Translations under genes and position numbers: made by a program
Shown: in pieces, positions 32,839-43,042 of the stretch
Numbering within the stretch: position 1 is the first letter of the stretch
Layout of the letters: each line of letters opens with the position of its first letter
The notes under the pieces: generated by a model
Databases searched by the model: none
Seen by the model: the letters and a program-made list of their open reading frames with translations, nothing else
What the model was told of the DNA's origin: nothing
Assembly: GCA_003116975.1 (NCBI GenBank)
Contig: BGKB01000084.1
Span: 1-64,000 of the forward strand
DNA: 64,000 nt
Direction of reading: 5' to 3'
Source of the DNA: Aurantiochytrium sp. KH105
Lineage: Eukaryota > Sar > Bigyra > Thraustochytrida > Thraustochytriidae

Positions 32839-35353
32839 ATGGACCTGGACGTAAAAGTAAGTTGCAGTGCGCTCGCTGCGAGACGAAAACTCACGCACAA
32901 CCTACGGATTGCAGCGCGCGCAAGTCGCGGCCCTGAAACGCGAACTTGCGCGAACGGAGCAAGATGTCAACACCGTGCAAGCCGCACTTCGCAAACACAA
33001 CTACATTGATCCACTTCAAGAACACAATTCATCTGGCCCATCTTTTCAAGACCTTCGGAAAGGCGCGCTTGCTATCCTCCTCGCCGCTTCGCGTCTGCAA
33101 CGCTCCCAAGATAATGACACAAATCCATCTGCTCATGTGGCCACCGATCGCCAGCGCTCTCTTGCATATCGCGTGACTGCCAAACTCGTGCACTCGTCCG
33201 TTTCCTACGAGCGCTCTACAATCATTGACATGCCAATGTCCGCGACTGTAGCCTCCCTCGTTCAAGAGTCTGCCTCGCTATGGGCGCTCGATCCGCGCCA
33301 AGTCCAAGCCATCAGCGACGGACTCGTCATTAGCCCTCTCACAAATCTTGGCGAACTAGAGACATTGTTGTCACAACGCCCAGGGCCAGAAGCTCCGCGG
33401 CTCTTTACCTTGCGCCAGTTCAAGCCGCTCGAAGATCTCATCCAGCCCAAACCATCGTTTCACTTTGATGAATCCACGCAGCACCAGCACCAGCAGCACC
33501 AGCAGCACCAGCAGCACCAGCAGCACCAGCAGCACCAGCATCGGGGATTCAAGCAAGAGGCAAAGTGGCAGAGAAGGCGCCCCAGCGCTGCGCGTCACGC
33601 TCTCAGCAAGCCTTTCTTCAGACACCTCCGCAATCCCAATGAACGCGCTGATGCGCTACGGGATTTATGTCTTTTTGTTGCCATTCTCTTGCTCATTTTC
33701 TTGGGCACAACTGCACCCATTTCCCGAGAAACCCGGGGAAGACCCCTCAACGACATTACTGTGCGTCCATTCGCCGAGGAAACAACCTTTGCCGATATTC
33801 AAACGAGCTCACAAATCTATGCGTGGACGAGCACCGTTCTTCGAGAATACCTGCTCGGCGACGCACTTCGCGCACCTTACCAGAGCACTAATGTGTGGAC
33901 AATCAACCGCGAACTTGGCCAAGTTCTCGGCGTTTTGCGCGTGCGTCAACTTCGCGTACGCGCCAATGCATCGTGCACAATCACGGCCAAGGCGCAAGCC
34001 TTTTCCAGCGCTTGTTTCGCCAATTATGAGCAGGGAACGCGTGCCGTGGATAGCTACGGCGCCAACGGCGCGGTCTTCACATCTGGCTTTGAGTGGCACT
34101 CATCCCAGAGCATTCAGTCAAACGCCAAGACGGACATTTTCCAAGATTACGAAACCCCCGGTAAGCTCGCGGACTACCCGAACTCGGGCTTCCTTGTCGA
34201 CATTGGAGCAGACTTTCGCGAAAAATCCAATCGAACATACCAAGACCTCATCGCGGAATGGGACAACATTTTTGCAAAATTTGCAAACAGCAAGTGGATC
34301 GACGCCCACACGAGCGCCGTCATCTTTTCGTGGACCACCTTCGTGGGTAGCGCCGCGCGCTATGAGACCAATCACGTGCTCTTTGAGCAGCGCTTGGCGG
34401 GGCAATTCCTTCCCTCGCGCATTCTTCGCACGTTCCAGCAAGATCTCGTCTTTCCCACGGGCGGCACGCGTATTGCGCATGTTCTTCTTGGCGTCTGCAT
34501 GTGCTGGCTGGCCCTGCAAAAATGCTTCCATCTTCGTCGCGCCATTTCTGGCGGCAAGCGACCGAGCCGATTCTTCGATGTTGCGCAGGCTTCAGACATT
34601 GTCATTCTAGCTCTTTACATTGCCTGCGTCGCACTCCAAGCCACAGTTCTCAACACTTTTGGCGACATCGAAAAGCTCCTTTGGAACCCGCCGACACCAT
34701 TTTACTACCCTTTGGATAGCGTCTTTTACCTTACTGCTGCGCAGCGTCACGTCCTCAACACCTTGCTTGCATTTGTGGCATGGCGTATCTTACTCTCGCT
34801 GCGAGTGTCTGAACCTGGGTCAGTGCTACTTTTCACCATTGTGCGAACCTGCACCTCCATCGCTGCCACACTTGTCATCTCCATGCCCTTCCTCGTCATA
34901 GACGCCTTTCTCGTCTGGCAGCTTGTTGGCACATTCAACATTTACTTTCGAAGATATGCGAGTACCTGGGTTCAGCTTTCCATTCAGGTCTTCACCGCCT
35001 TTGAATACCTTCAGCCAACGCTCCTTGACCTCCTCAATGATCGTCCCGTCATCGCATGGTACACGACTATTCTTATCTACGTGCACGTCCTCATTTTTCG
35101 CTACGTTTTCGCTGCAATCATNATCTACGTGCACGTCCTCATCTTTCGCTACGTTTTCGCTGCAATCATCACTGTATGCGCAATACACCACATGCTCAAA
35201 GCCATTGCACATCATCGTCGTGCCGCGCGTCGCGCCCACGTGCACCCCATATCGTCTCGCGATCTCTTGCGTCGCGTCTTCAGCCTTCGCCGCGCGCTGC
35301 GAGTCCGCACGATAAGCATTCCGTGCTGTAAGAGGACCAGCTGCAGGTCGTGA
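32839..35353 (+). CDS. Polycystin-2 (PKD2/TRPP)-type cation channel
   Basis: A six-codon first exon (32839-32856, MDLDVK) is joined through a 58-nt intron (GTAAGT at 32857, CAG ending 32914) to the main exon at 32915. The visible protein is 818 residues. It contains an N-terminal coiled coil, a possible ubiquitin-like fold (about 85-180, uncertain), and a Gln/His repeat. S1 (about 255-275) is followed by a large extracellular loop with the polycystin signature (SGFLVDIGADF; KWIDAHTSAVIF), as in the tetragonal-opening domain of PKD2. S2-S6 follow between about residues 525 and 760. PKD2 proteins are non-selective, often ciliary, cation channels. Bases 35075-35169 hold a 47-nt sequence twice around one N, adding 16 residues in the last helix that are probably an assembly error. 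The extreme C-terminus may involve another intron. Confidence 0.82.
33478..33542 (+). repeat. CAGCACCAG trinucleotide-type coding repeat
   Basis: About seven units encoding alternating Gln-His-Gln within the cytosolic N-terminal part of the polycystin-like protein, just before S1. Confidence 0.9.
35075..35169. other. Duplicated 47-bp segment around a single N (assembly join)
   Basis: Bases 35075-35121 and 35123-35169 match at 46 of 47 positions and are separated by one undetermined base. Because 47+1 is a multiple of three, the reading frame is preserved and a 16-residue duplication results. Confidence 0.9.
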
Positions 35354-36040
35354 AAAGGTGACGCATCGCCAACATCCGGACCAAGCATTATATAAATTCT
35401 GTCCCCTTTTTTGGAATCCCTTTGCAAGTCGTCGAGCGCCGTCAGCAGCCGCAACAGCAGCAGCAGCGCTGCGTCGTCCAAGAGTGCATCCGTTCTCCCT
35501 GCATCCATCCCCTGCATGGCCAGCGAGATCTGCGTCTTCCGGGGCGCGCGCCATTTTCCAGCGGCACAGCAGCTGCAGCGGGCCTCTCTCCGAACATTCT
35601 CCGATGCATCGTATCCCATTCCATGTCCGGGTCAGTCCATGCCATGTATGCCATGTGTTGTATGCCATCCATTTCTGCTGTTCCATTCCTAAGGCATCCT
35701 CTCCAGCATCGTGGCATCCCAGAGACCTTTCTCTTCATTTTGTGCACGTGCACGCTCGTCACGATCCGACTCTGACTGAGCTGGTCCAAGATCCTGACAG
35801 CCCGCGCAAAGACGACGCGGCGCAGCGTCGCCAGAAACCGCAACGCCTCGGACGAGCGGACCGAGGCCGGCGTAGTGCGGAGCCGTGCGGAGCGGCGCGG
35901 AGCTGAGCGGCGCAGCGTGACCGAGGAGCAAACGCGGATCGAGGTCGTCCGTCGGTCGTGCTCGGGATCATTTCGCAGCCGCGCTCGCTTGAGCTTGCCG
36001 TCGTGCTGGACGTCGTCGAGTGCTCGCGAAGTGAGTGACC
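35354..36040. other. Upstream region of the FGGY kinase gene
   Basis: No gene is supported. GC content rises towards 36.0 kb, consistent with a promoter and 5' leader. Several overlapping open frames on both strands look like by-products of composition. Confidence 0.45.
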
Positions 36041-37684
36041 ATGGCGACCTGCGTGGGCGTCGACGTGGGCACCGGGTCGGTGCGTGCCATGCTGCTGCAA
36101 CGCGGCGGCGGTCACGTCCTGGCCACGGCTGAAAAGGAGATCGAGACCATGCGCGGGCCGAGCGAGGTCCACCTCGAGCAGAGCAGCGAGGAGATCTGGC
36201 GCGCAGTCTGCACGACAGTGCGAGAAGTACTCGCAGCAGCACCGGACGGGACGCCCGCGCCCCAGGGTATCGGTTTTTGCGCGACGTGCAGTCTCGTCGT
36301 TGTTGATCAAGATGGCAAGCCCTTGCCCGTTGGCTCGCATGGCGATGCCCGACGCAACGTCATTCTCTGGGCCGATCACCGCGCACAAGCCGAAGCCGAT
36401 GCCATCAACGCGACGGGCCATCCTTTGCTGCAAAATGTTGGTGGTGCCGTCTCCCCGGAAATGGAGCTTCCCAAACTCTTGCATCTGCAGCGCCACATGG
36501 GCGAGACCTTTACTCGCGCCGGGGGCTTCTTTGACCTTCCCGACTATCTCACGTTCCGTGCGACGGGCAATGCCGATACGCGCTCCTTTTGCTCTCTTGT
36601 TTGCAAGTGGGTTTATGACGCCGTCAACGATGAATGGAATCGCGATCTGCTCTCTGCGGTTGGGCTCGAATCGCTCCTCGATGAGGAGCAGGCCCGCCGA
36701 CTCGGCCAAAAGGCACTCCGGCCAGGCACTCCCGTTCCCGGCGGCCTCTGTCGCGCAGCTGCTGCAGACCTGGGCCTCCCCGAAGGTCTTCCCGTGGGAA
36801 CAAGCCTCATCGATGCGCACTCAGGCGCCCTCGGGATGCTTGGTATCTGGGATCACGAGGAGGGCGCGAAGCCCCTACACGAGCGCCTCGCAGTGGTGGC
36901 GGGAACCTCGAACTGCTTGCTCACGGTATCACCTCACCCCGTGCATGTCCAGGGCATTTGGGGCCCTTATCTGCATGCCATCGCCCCGGACATGCATTGT
37001 AATGAGGCTGGCCAGAGCGCTGCTGGCGCGCTCGTACGTCACGTCATGGAATCACACCCTGCTTGGCCCGATGTTGAGTCTCGCGTCAAGGCAAGCGCGA
37101 AACACACAACCGCGTTTGCCTACATTGAAGCAACGCTCGACGAACTTGCCTCCCAGGCCGGCGTTCCTGTCCCGCTGCTTGCTCGCCACATGCACATGAC
37201 TCCGGACTTGAACGGAAATCGTTCTCCGCTTGCGCGGGGGGATCTTCGAGGTGTGATGAGCGGCCTGACGCTTCAAGAACCTGATTTCAAGCACCTCGCA
37301 ATCTCGTACCTTTGCGCGCTGCAAAGTCTTTGCTTTTCGTCGCGCATGATCTGTGATCGTCTGCAGGAAGGGGGGCAGACGATTTCGCGCGTCATTGTGT
37401 GTGGCGGCCTGGCCAAGAGTGACCTCTTTTGCCAAATGCTTGCCGATGTGCTCGGAATGCGTGTCGCCCTTCCACAGTGCGAGCAAGCTGTGGTTCTTGG
37501 CGCTTGCATGCTAGGTGCCGTGGCTGCCGGTGCATCCATGCAAGACGTCATGGGAGAAAACTCTCTCGGTAAAGTCTATTCGCCGCAGCCTCAGCTCGCT
37601 CCCTTTTATGACGCAAAGTATACAGTCTTTGTCAAACTTACTGACGTAGCTGTGGCCTCACAAGAGGTCATGGCTAATGTCTAA
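36041..37684 (+). CDS. FGGY: FGGY-family carbohydrate kinase (D-ribulokinase-like)
   Basis: A 547-residue protein from the ATG at 36041 (MATCVGVDVG). The frame upstream reaches only a GTG at 36035. The N-terminal phosphate-1 motif is GVDVGTGSVRA (about 5-15). SHGDARRNVILWADHRA and SPEMELPKLL, FDLPDYLTFRATG are typical of the ribulokinase-like subgroup. The catalytic base is in TSLIDAHSGALG (Asp about 258). The C-terminal nucleotide-binding motif is VIVCGGLAKSDLFCQMLADVLG. The family transfers phosphate from ATP to sugars or polyols; the FGGY/YDR109C branch phosphorylates ribulose or related ketoses. Length fits the family (about 540-550). No intron. The cytosol is the expected location, as no signal peptide is visible. 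Confidence 0.9.
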   Translation: MATCVGVDVGTGSVRAMLLQRGGGHVLATAEKEIETMRGPSEVHLEQSSEEIWRAVCTTVREVLAAAPDGTPAPQGIGFCATCSLVVVDQDGKPLPVGSHGDARRNVILWADHRAQAEADAINATGHPLLQNVGGAVSPEMELPKLLHLQRHMGETFTRAGGFFDLPDYLTFRATGNADTRSFCSLVCKWVYDAVNDEWNRDLLSAVGLESLLDEEQARRLGQKALRPGTPVPGGLCRAAAADLGLPEGLPVGTSLIDAHSGALGMLGIWDHEEGAKPLHERLAVVAGTSNCLLTVSPHPVHVQGIWGPYLHAIAPDMHCNEAGQSAAGALVRHVMESHPAWPDVESRVKASAKHTTAFAYIEATLDELASQAGVPVPLLARHMHMTPDLNGNRSPLARGDLRGVMSGLTLQEPDFKHLAISYLCALQSLCFSSRMICDRLQEGGQTISRVIVCGGLAKSDLFCQMLADVLGMRVALPQCEQAVVLGACMLGAVAAGASMQDVMGENSLGKVYSPQPQLAPFYDAKYTVFVKLTDVAVASQEVMANV

Positions 37685-37753
37685 ACGTCTAAATTATTTT
37701 CACAACTTTATCATGATGGTAAGAGCGAAAGGTTGTGTCTCAAGCTGGAGGCC

Positions 37754-38104
37754 ATGAATGGCAGGCAAGCAGACCACCCGGACGTGGACGTGCATATCAT
37801 CAACAAAGCCGACAGGGCTAGTCTCCAGGATGCCATTCGATCCCTTCTCTACAAGCCCGGAATCAAGATCGTGTTCTACGACGTGTGGCAGCAAACTTCA
37901 TCGTATGTATTGAATCGAGTCATCGAAAACATGCCAGATTCTTCCGCTTGGTCATTTGCGGCGAGAGCCACTACTTTGGGAGATAAAAGTGAAGCACTTC
38001 ACAATGCCTGGAAACCGCATCAAGAACGCCGAGAACGGTTCTGTTGCTCTCTGGGACGTCCGCACCGAATCGACCCAAAGAGCTTTACTCACGGTTTTCC
38101 CTAG
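37754..38104 (+). CDS. Hypothetical small protein or gene fragment
   Basis: An open frame from ATG 37754 gives 116 residues. The first 60 look like a folded alpha/beta segment (VDVHIINKADRASLQDAIRSLL; KIVFYDVWQQ). The rest is less convincing, and a GTATGT donor-like site near 37902 suggests an intron or a truncated gene. No family is recognised. It fills the gap between the FGGY gene and the 3' end of the nuclease-kinase gene. Confidence 0.3.
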   Translation: MNGRQADHPDVDVHIINKADRASLQDAIRSLLYKPGIKIVFYDVWQQTSSYVLNRVIENMPDSSAWSFAARATTLGDKSEALHNAWKPHQERRERFCCSLGRPHRIDPKSFTHGFP

Positions 38105-38120
38105 ATCAGCCTCGCACCTT

Positions 38121-40754
38121 TCACAGCTCCAACTTGTCGAGCGCACGATCCAGCTCGGCGTGCTCATATTCCATATCCTGGCTGCTCGGATCCTCGCTGC
38201 CCATTCCAATGTCAATGAAATGCAGGACGTTGTCATCATTGATGACAATATTGCGCAGGGCCACGTCTCCATGAGCGAGGCCAGCCTTGTGAAGCATGTC
38301 CAGGAGACGGTGGAGGCGACGGCGAATCTTGCGAACACCAAGCTGCAGCGCGCGCTGGGAGCCATCTCTGCTCGATAGGGAATCGCCTTCATGGCGGGTA
38401 ATGAGGTAGGTTGACTCGAGTCCATCGGTCGTGGTCCCGAAAAAGATAACGCGAGGAAGCACCTTACCTTGTAGCGGGGCAGCGCGGCCCAAGAGAAGCT
38501 CGGCCTCGTTATCGATGGCCTGCCGCGCGGCACGCTCTGCATCCCCGCGAATCGATTTTGACATTCCCAGATGCAAGGGGAGGGCCTTGGCAAAGCAGCG
38601 CTGTTCGACCTCCCCTGACGCCAGGCTCTTCACACTCACGCTCTTGTAGCCAGCTCCGACTGAGGAGAGCACTGGAGTGAGCAAGTGCTGTTCAGTTTCA
38701 ATGTCGATCTCGACTTGGCCTGAAAACAAAGAGGGACTCATCGTACTCGCATTGGCAAGCAAGGCACCCGCACCTCCCGCATTTGAATCTTGCAACCGCG
38801 TGCGACGTGGCCTGAGCCGTTCGCCAAAGACCGATTTTGAGGATTTCGTAGAGGACTTGCCGCCTTGCGAGGACGCGTAGCGCTTCGTACGCTTCGCTGT
38901 CCCTCCTCTCGCCGCGGGCATCTGAGGGGCCTTTCCCGCACTGTTTTCTTCTTTTTCGCTGTCGAGAAAGTCCTTCATCGCAATCGCGACAAAGACTGAA
39001 GTGGCTTGCAGTAGGGAGAATGGCGGATGCCCGTTGATGCCGCCACCATCGTACTTGTCAGCCATGGCCACATTACCCAGTGCAAAATCATCCTTGGGCT
39101 TCTTTCCCTTCTTGCTTGAGGTGTCCAACTCCTCGCGATCTCGCGCGGTGATCGGTTTGAAGCTTTCAGAAATAAGGACTGTCGTACTGGACACCTTCTT
39201 TACAAAAAAAGTGACCTTGTGATTGGAAAGGATACCGTACTTGCAATTTTTGATGTCCATGTAGTTGCATAGCTGCGTGACAGGACATGCGATAGCCTTG
39301 TTGGTCTCTTTGTCATTGGTGTTCTTTTCTCGTTTATGAACGAGCTCGATGAGTTCCTCGTAGTTGTCAACGTTCAAACTCCTGGTGGTCTTGACCTCAC
39401 CCACGATGAGGCAAATGCCGGACGAAATGTTAGCCTTTGTCTTGGCTTGGCCAGGACGAGGCATGGAATACTCGAAGTCGAGCTTGTGAGACGTGTCGGA
39501 AGACGGGTCGACGACGCTCGAGGCATCGTAACGAAGTCGATCGCTGCCTGGGACCTTTGCAGCTCGAAAAGGCTGTCTCATAGCCAAATCAAGACCATAC
39601 CAGAATCTGGCGATCAATGGTCCTGAACATCCAATAAGAGTCTCTACACCACTTCCGTAGCCGTTACAATATGGTAAAGTACAGGCATTCCCAATGTGCT
39701 TTTGCAGGCGACTGATGATGTCATTGAGACAATCATATTCACCGCGGTTTTCAGTGCCATTGCCAAGATTAACGATCGCACCAATGTCCCACTTTTCGAT
39801 CAATTGAGGCTTGGACGCGCGTGGCGCTTTCGTCGTTGTTGACGATTGAGGGCTTAGCACACTGAATTCTTGATCCACATGCATCCATGTCGACCACGTG
39901 GGGCCAGAATTGAGCTCTTTTTCGGCCTTCAAGCGCTCTTCTCGGGCCTTCAAGCGCTCTTCTTGGGCCTTCAAGCGCTCTTCTCGGGCCTTCAAGCGCT
40001 CTTCTCGGGCCTTCAAGCACTCTTCTTGGGCCTTCGCGATCTTTTTTTTCAGAATTTCAAGCATTTGCTCATCCATTTCATCCTGGCTGTAACGCTTGGA
40101 CTTGGGCGATTTACCTTTGTGCTGCCTTGTGAAACGTGAACGTAGAACGTGGAAGTCGTCACTGTCTTTCACGCCGCCCGAGTCATCGTCTTCGTTGGAT
40201 GACGATTCGTCGGATGACGATTCGGATGATGATTCGGATGATGATACGCCATCTAACTCACGTGGCGGTGATGGCGGTGGCGGCTTCTGCGACATACTTC
40301 GCACTCTATTCGATTGAGAACCTTGCGTCGACATGGTGAATGCATCCTTGGTATGGCAGCCTTCTTGAGAGGTAGTCGGAGAACTGGCAGAGGGCTCCTT
40401 CGGTTCCTCCTGAACAAAGTCGTTGATACGATGATTCTTACTCCTACACCGTTTCTTTGGGCGCGTCGTGGCAAGGTTGGCCTCCACTGAGTTCCAGGCC
40501 GCATGCTTCGTCTCTTCCTCGCAGACTTCTGTGTTGCTGGCATTGTTCTTCGCGGCACTCCCTGACATTTCTGACGGCAAGACCCTGCCACGGCCAGCTC
40601 CAGCGCCGGCACCCGCTCGCTTGAGGCGTGGACTGCGACGGGGTTTGGGATCCGCTGCTGCTCCGCGACGCCCCTCGTTGGCGCCAGAGTCAGTGGCGCG
40701 CGTAGGGGAGCCCCGGAGCGAGCCCAGTGCCGTGGCGTCCGTGCGGCCCACCAT
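38121..40754 (-). CDS. PD-(D/E)XK-like nuclease fused to a protein-kinase-like domain
   Basis: An 877-residue protein from the ATG at 40754 (MVGRTDATAL); the longer frame starts at a TTG. Residues 1-240 are basic and Ser-rich with an acidic Ser/Glu/Asp run. Residues about 240-285 are a coiled coil of five to six copies of the heptad EERLKAR (21-bp DNA repeat, about 39915-40040). Residues about 310-600 have a restriction-endonuclease-like core: KLDFEYSM followed by GICLIVGEVKTTRS, the D...ExK pattern, with CPVTQLCNYMD later. The C-terminus is kinase-like: RCFAKAL (candidate Lys), HGDVALRNIVIN (catalytic loop, about 830), FIDIG in place of DFG. The same pairing of nuclease and kinase folds is known in Crinkler-type effector-like proteins of oomycetes and fungi and in transposon-linked fungal kinases. 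That relationship is inference, as no Crinkler header domain is visible. Confidence 0.7.
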   Translation of the reverse strand: MVGRTDATALGSLRGSPTRATDSGANEGRRGAAADPKPRRSPRLKRAGAGAGAGRGRVLPSEMSGSAAKNNASNTEVCEEETKHAAWNSVEANLATTRPKKRCRSKNHRINDFVQEEPKEPSASSPTTSQEGCHTKDAFTMSTQGSQSNRVRSMSQKPPPPSPPRELDGVSSSESSSESSSDESSSNEDDDSGGVKDSDDFHVLRSRFTRQHKGKSPKSKRYSQDEMDEQMLEILKKKIAKAQEECLKAREERLKAREERLKAQEERLKAREERLKAEKELNSGPTWSTWMHVDQEFSVLSPQSSTTTKAPRASKPQLIEKWDIGAIVNLGNGTENRGEYDCLNDIISRLQKHIGNACTLPYCNGYGSGVETLIGCSGPLIARFWYGLDLAMRQPFRAAKVPGSDRLRYDASSVVDPSSDTSHKLDFEYSMPRPGQAKTKANISSGICLIVGEVKTTRSLNVDNYEELIELVHKREKNTNDKETNKAIACPVTQLCNYMDIKNCKYGILSNHKVTFFVKKVSSTTVLISESFKPITARDREELDTSSKKGKKPKDDFALGNVAMADKYDGGGINGHPPFSLLQATSVFVAIAMKDFLDSEKEENSAGKAPQMPAARGGTAKRTKRYASSQGGKSSTKSSKSVFGERLRPRRTRLQDSNAGGAGALLANASTMSPSLFSGQVEIDIETEQHLLTPVLSSVGAGYKSVSVKSLASGEVEQRCFAKALPLHLGMSKSIRGDAERAARQAIDNEAELLLGRAAPLQGKVLPRVIFFGTTTDGLESTYLITRHEGDSLSSRDGSQRALQLGVRKIRRRLHRLLDMLHKAGLAHGDVALRNIVINDDNVLHFIDIGMGSEDPSSQDMEYEHAELDRALDKLEL

Positions 40755-41389
40755 CTTGGGTTGTGGGTCTGTCTGCAAGTTGGTTGTCGATCCGCATCAA
40801 TCTCGCGTTTCTCTTTCGCTGCGGTGAATAGATGGCCCCTCGACATGGCGTGGGAGGGGTGAATGGACCTCAGTGAATGTTTAGGGCAGGAAAATGGACT
40901 TGTAGTTGGTGAAAGCCCAACCAGCCTGGTCAGTGTGTTCTTGCAAAACCCGCGGTGTTGTGCTGGTCAGTGTGTTCTTGCAAAACCCGCCGCATCATCG
41001 CGTGTCGTGCTGGTAGAACTCGTAATCCTTTGGCTTCTTTTCCGACTATGTTCCTTTCTTCCATGCCTGAACTCAGCTTTCGAATTATTCGTAAAAGACA
41101 GGCAAAGAGGACAACGAGGAAAAACAAAGAAAATAAAGAGTGTTTCATTCATGGTGGGTGTAAGATTGCGGCGCCCTATTATCGCCTGGTTGAAATCTTG
41201 CTCGCACTTATACCGAGATCCCCAAAGACGCGTAGACGAAAGTACTAGATCACTTACATTGCGCCGTCTTGTCTGCTACGTTTGCTTCTCATTCACATAT
41301 CAAAGACGACTCTCCCGCACTCGCGAGGACTTTTCTCCCCCCCCCCCCCCTTCTTTTTGGTTGCAAAACAAAACAAAACAGTATTTCGG
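40755..41389. other. Intergenic region with short duplicated segment and poly-C tract
   Basis: A 28-base segment (CTGGTCAGTGTGTTCTTGC...) occurs at 40926 and again at 40963, a 37-bp tandem duplication. A C-tract lies at about 41337-41350. The plus-strand frame 40863-41417 runs into the MYB gene antisense and is not supported. Confidence 0.5.
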
Positions 41390-42778
41390 TCATGGTAAGG
41401 GATCAGGCAGAATCTGACGGAGGATCGTGACGCTAGTCGTTTGTCGTTTCAGGTTGCCGGAACGCGATTTGCGAGACGCATTTGTGTCACTTTCGTTGGA
41501 CTCTTGCTGAGCCGACGTTTCGGGCGGATTCGAAGAAAGAAATTGGAACGGGTGCTCAGTACGGGGTGCAGGGGCGAGCATCGTTGATGATGATGATGAC
41601 GACGAAGAAGAAGAGGTCGATGGGCCGTTCGATTCGGCAGTGAGTCGTTTCCGCAGCACATGAAAGTTTGCGTTTTCACCTTCATCCACCAAAGTTCCCA
41701 AGACCTCGCCGACACCATCGGAGACACGTCGATGCGAGTCTCCAGGATGCGAGGATTCCGGTTTGAGAAGAAGAGGTGGTGGCTGCATTGACGTGACCGA
41801 CACAGTCGAGGACGACGAACCGGACGGAAGCGTATCATACCGCTGTTGCTGTTGCTGCTGCTGCTGCTGCTGCTGTTGCTGATGGTGATGCATGTGTGGA
41901 GAGTGCCCCAGACCGAGGGGCTGCTCGTGACCTACACTGGAACCACCGCCCTGATACATGGGCGGCGCCAAAGGACGCTGGGGCGCTGGCATGTGTTGTT
42001 GACTTGGATAAGGCTGATGAGTTTGGAGACCCATGGAATGTGCTGCGGCAGCTGCCGTTGATAAGCCCGCTGACTCCGCGCCATAGTGAGCATGACCTCC
42101 AGGACCAACGGCATTTTGTGAGAGAGAGAGGCCCGCCGCGGCTGCGCCGTGCAAGCTCATGTCACTACTCGATGTTCCCGGAAGCTCATCCCGGATTTTC
42201 TTTGCAAGATCACGCATGAACAAGCGCTCCCAGCGCTTTTTGATGGCGTGTTCCGATCGTTTCGGCAAATGAATCTGGGCAATTTCTGCATAGTCCAAGT
42301 TGTTATCGCGACATCTGCGCAGAATCAAGTCCTCCTCGTCCGTCCACTCTCTTTTGCGCGAGCGGTCGAGACTGGCAAACCTCGACTTGACCGAATTCTC
42401 CGTGCGGCCCTCCATGAGCTTGGCGATTTTGGTCCACTGGCGCCCAAGCTGCGAGTGCAGCTGCATGAGCTCCTTGTCTTCCTCTGGTGTCCACGGCCCG
42501 TGGTTAATGTTTGGGTCGAGCTTGAGTTTATACCTGTCTCGGCATTGTTTCGAGGTACGCCCCTTAATCATGGCGGCGACGGCCTTCCAATCCGTGCCTA
42601 CCTTTTCTACGGCCTTCTTCACGATCTCGTCTTCCTCGGGGCTCCACGCGCCCTTAATGATCTCCTCGTCATCCTTCCGGGCGGTCTTGCGTGATTCGGA
42701 CTCGTCGTCGCTCAGGTTGTCCAGGTCCGAGAGCGGTCGCTTTGAGCCAAGGCCGCCGAGCTCGCTCTCATTCGCCAT
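41390..42778 (-). CDS. Three-repeat MYB transcription factor
   Basis: A 462-residue protein from the ATG at 42778 (MANESELGGLG). The upstream open frame is Arg/Ala/Pro low complexity and is treated as leader. Three MYB repeats are seen at about 42-92 (KGAWSPEEDEIV...DWKAVAAMIKGRT), 93-144 (HGPWTPEEDKEL...QWTKIAKLMEGRT) and 145-195 (REWTDEEDLIL...LPKRSEHAIKKRW). Each has the regular tryptophans or aromatic substitutes of c-MYB-type DNA-binding helices. The third repeat is the most divergent. The remainder is Gln/His/Ser-rich, with a polyglutamine run encoded around 41843-41886 and Ser tracts, typical of an activation region. The role is a nuclear sequence-specific DNA-binding regulator; targets cannot be inferred. 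No intron seen. Confidence 0.9.
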   Translation of the reverse strand: MANESELGGLGSKRPLSDLDNLSDDESESRKTARKDDEEIIKGAWSPEEDEIVKKAVEKVGTDWKAVAAMIKGRTSKQCRDRYKLKLDPNINHGPWTPEEDKELMQLHSQLGRQWTKIAKLMEGRTENSVKSRFASLDRSRKREWTDEEDLILRRCRDNNLDYAEIAQIHLPKRSEHAIKKRWERLFMRDLAKKIRDELPGTSSSDMSLHGAAAAGLSLSQNAVGPGGHAHYGAESAGLSTAAAAAHSMGLQTHQPYPSQQHMPAPQRPLAPPMYQGGGSSVGHEQPLGLGHSPHMHHHQQQQQQQQQQQQQRYDTLPSGSSSSTVSVTSMQPPPLLLKPESSHPGDSHRRVSDGVGEVLGTLVDEGENANFHVLRKRLTAESNGPSTSSSSSSSSSSTMLAPAPRTEHPFQFLSSNPPETSAQQESNESDTNASRKSRSGNLKRQTTSVTILRQILPDPLP

Positions 42779-43011
42779 GTCGCGCGTGCGAGGAGCGCCG
42801 AGACGCTCTTCCCTGGGCTCCTCGAGAGCCTCCGGGTCGCCGTCGTTATGGTCGCCAAGCTCGCCCAGGTCGAGTTGAGGTCGTCGACCTCGAGCCGGAC
42901 GAAGGCGCCCGGGCCTCGCTCGCTCGCGGCGTCTTCGCGGCGCGCGGTCGGGCTCGCGGAGGAGGCGCGCCTCCGCGCCGAGCCCGCCTTGCTCGCGCTC
43001 GCGCCGGCGAG

Positions 43012-43042
<31 letters not shown>

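Noticed and set aside
40863-41417. 184-codon plus-strand frame
   Set aside because: It overlaps the MYB 3' end antisense, includes a poly-C tract read as polyproline, and contains a recent tandem duplication.
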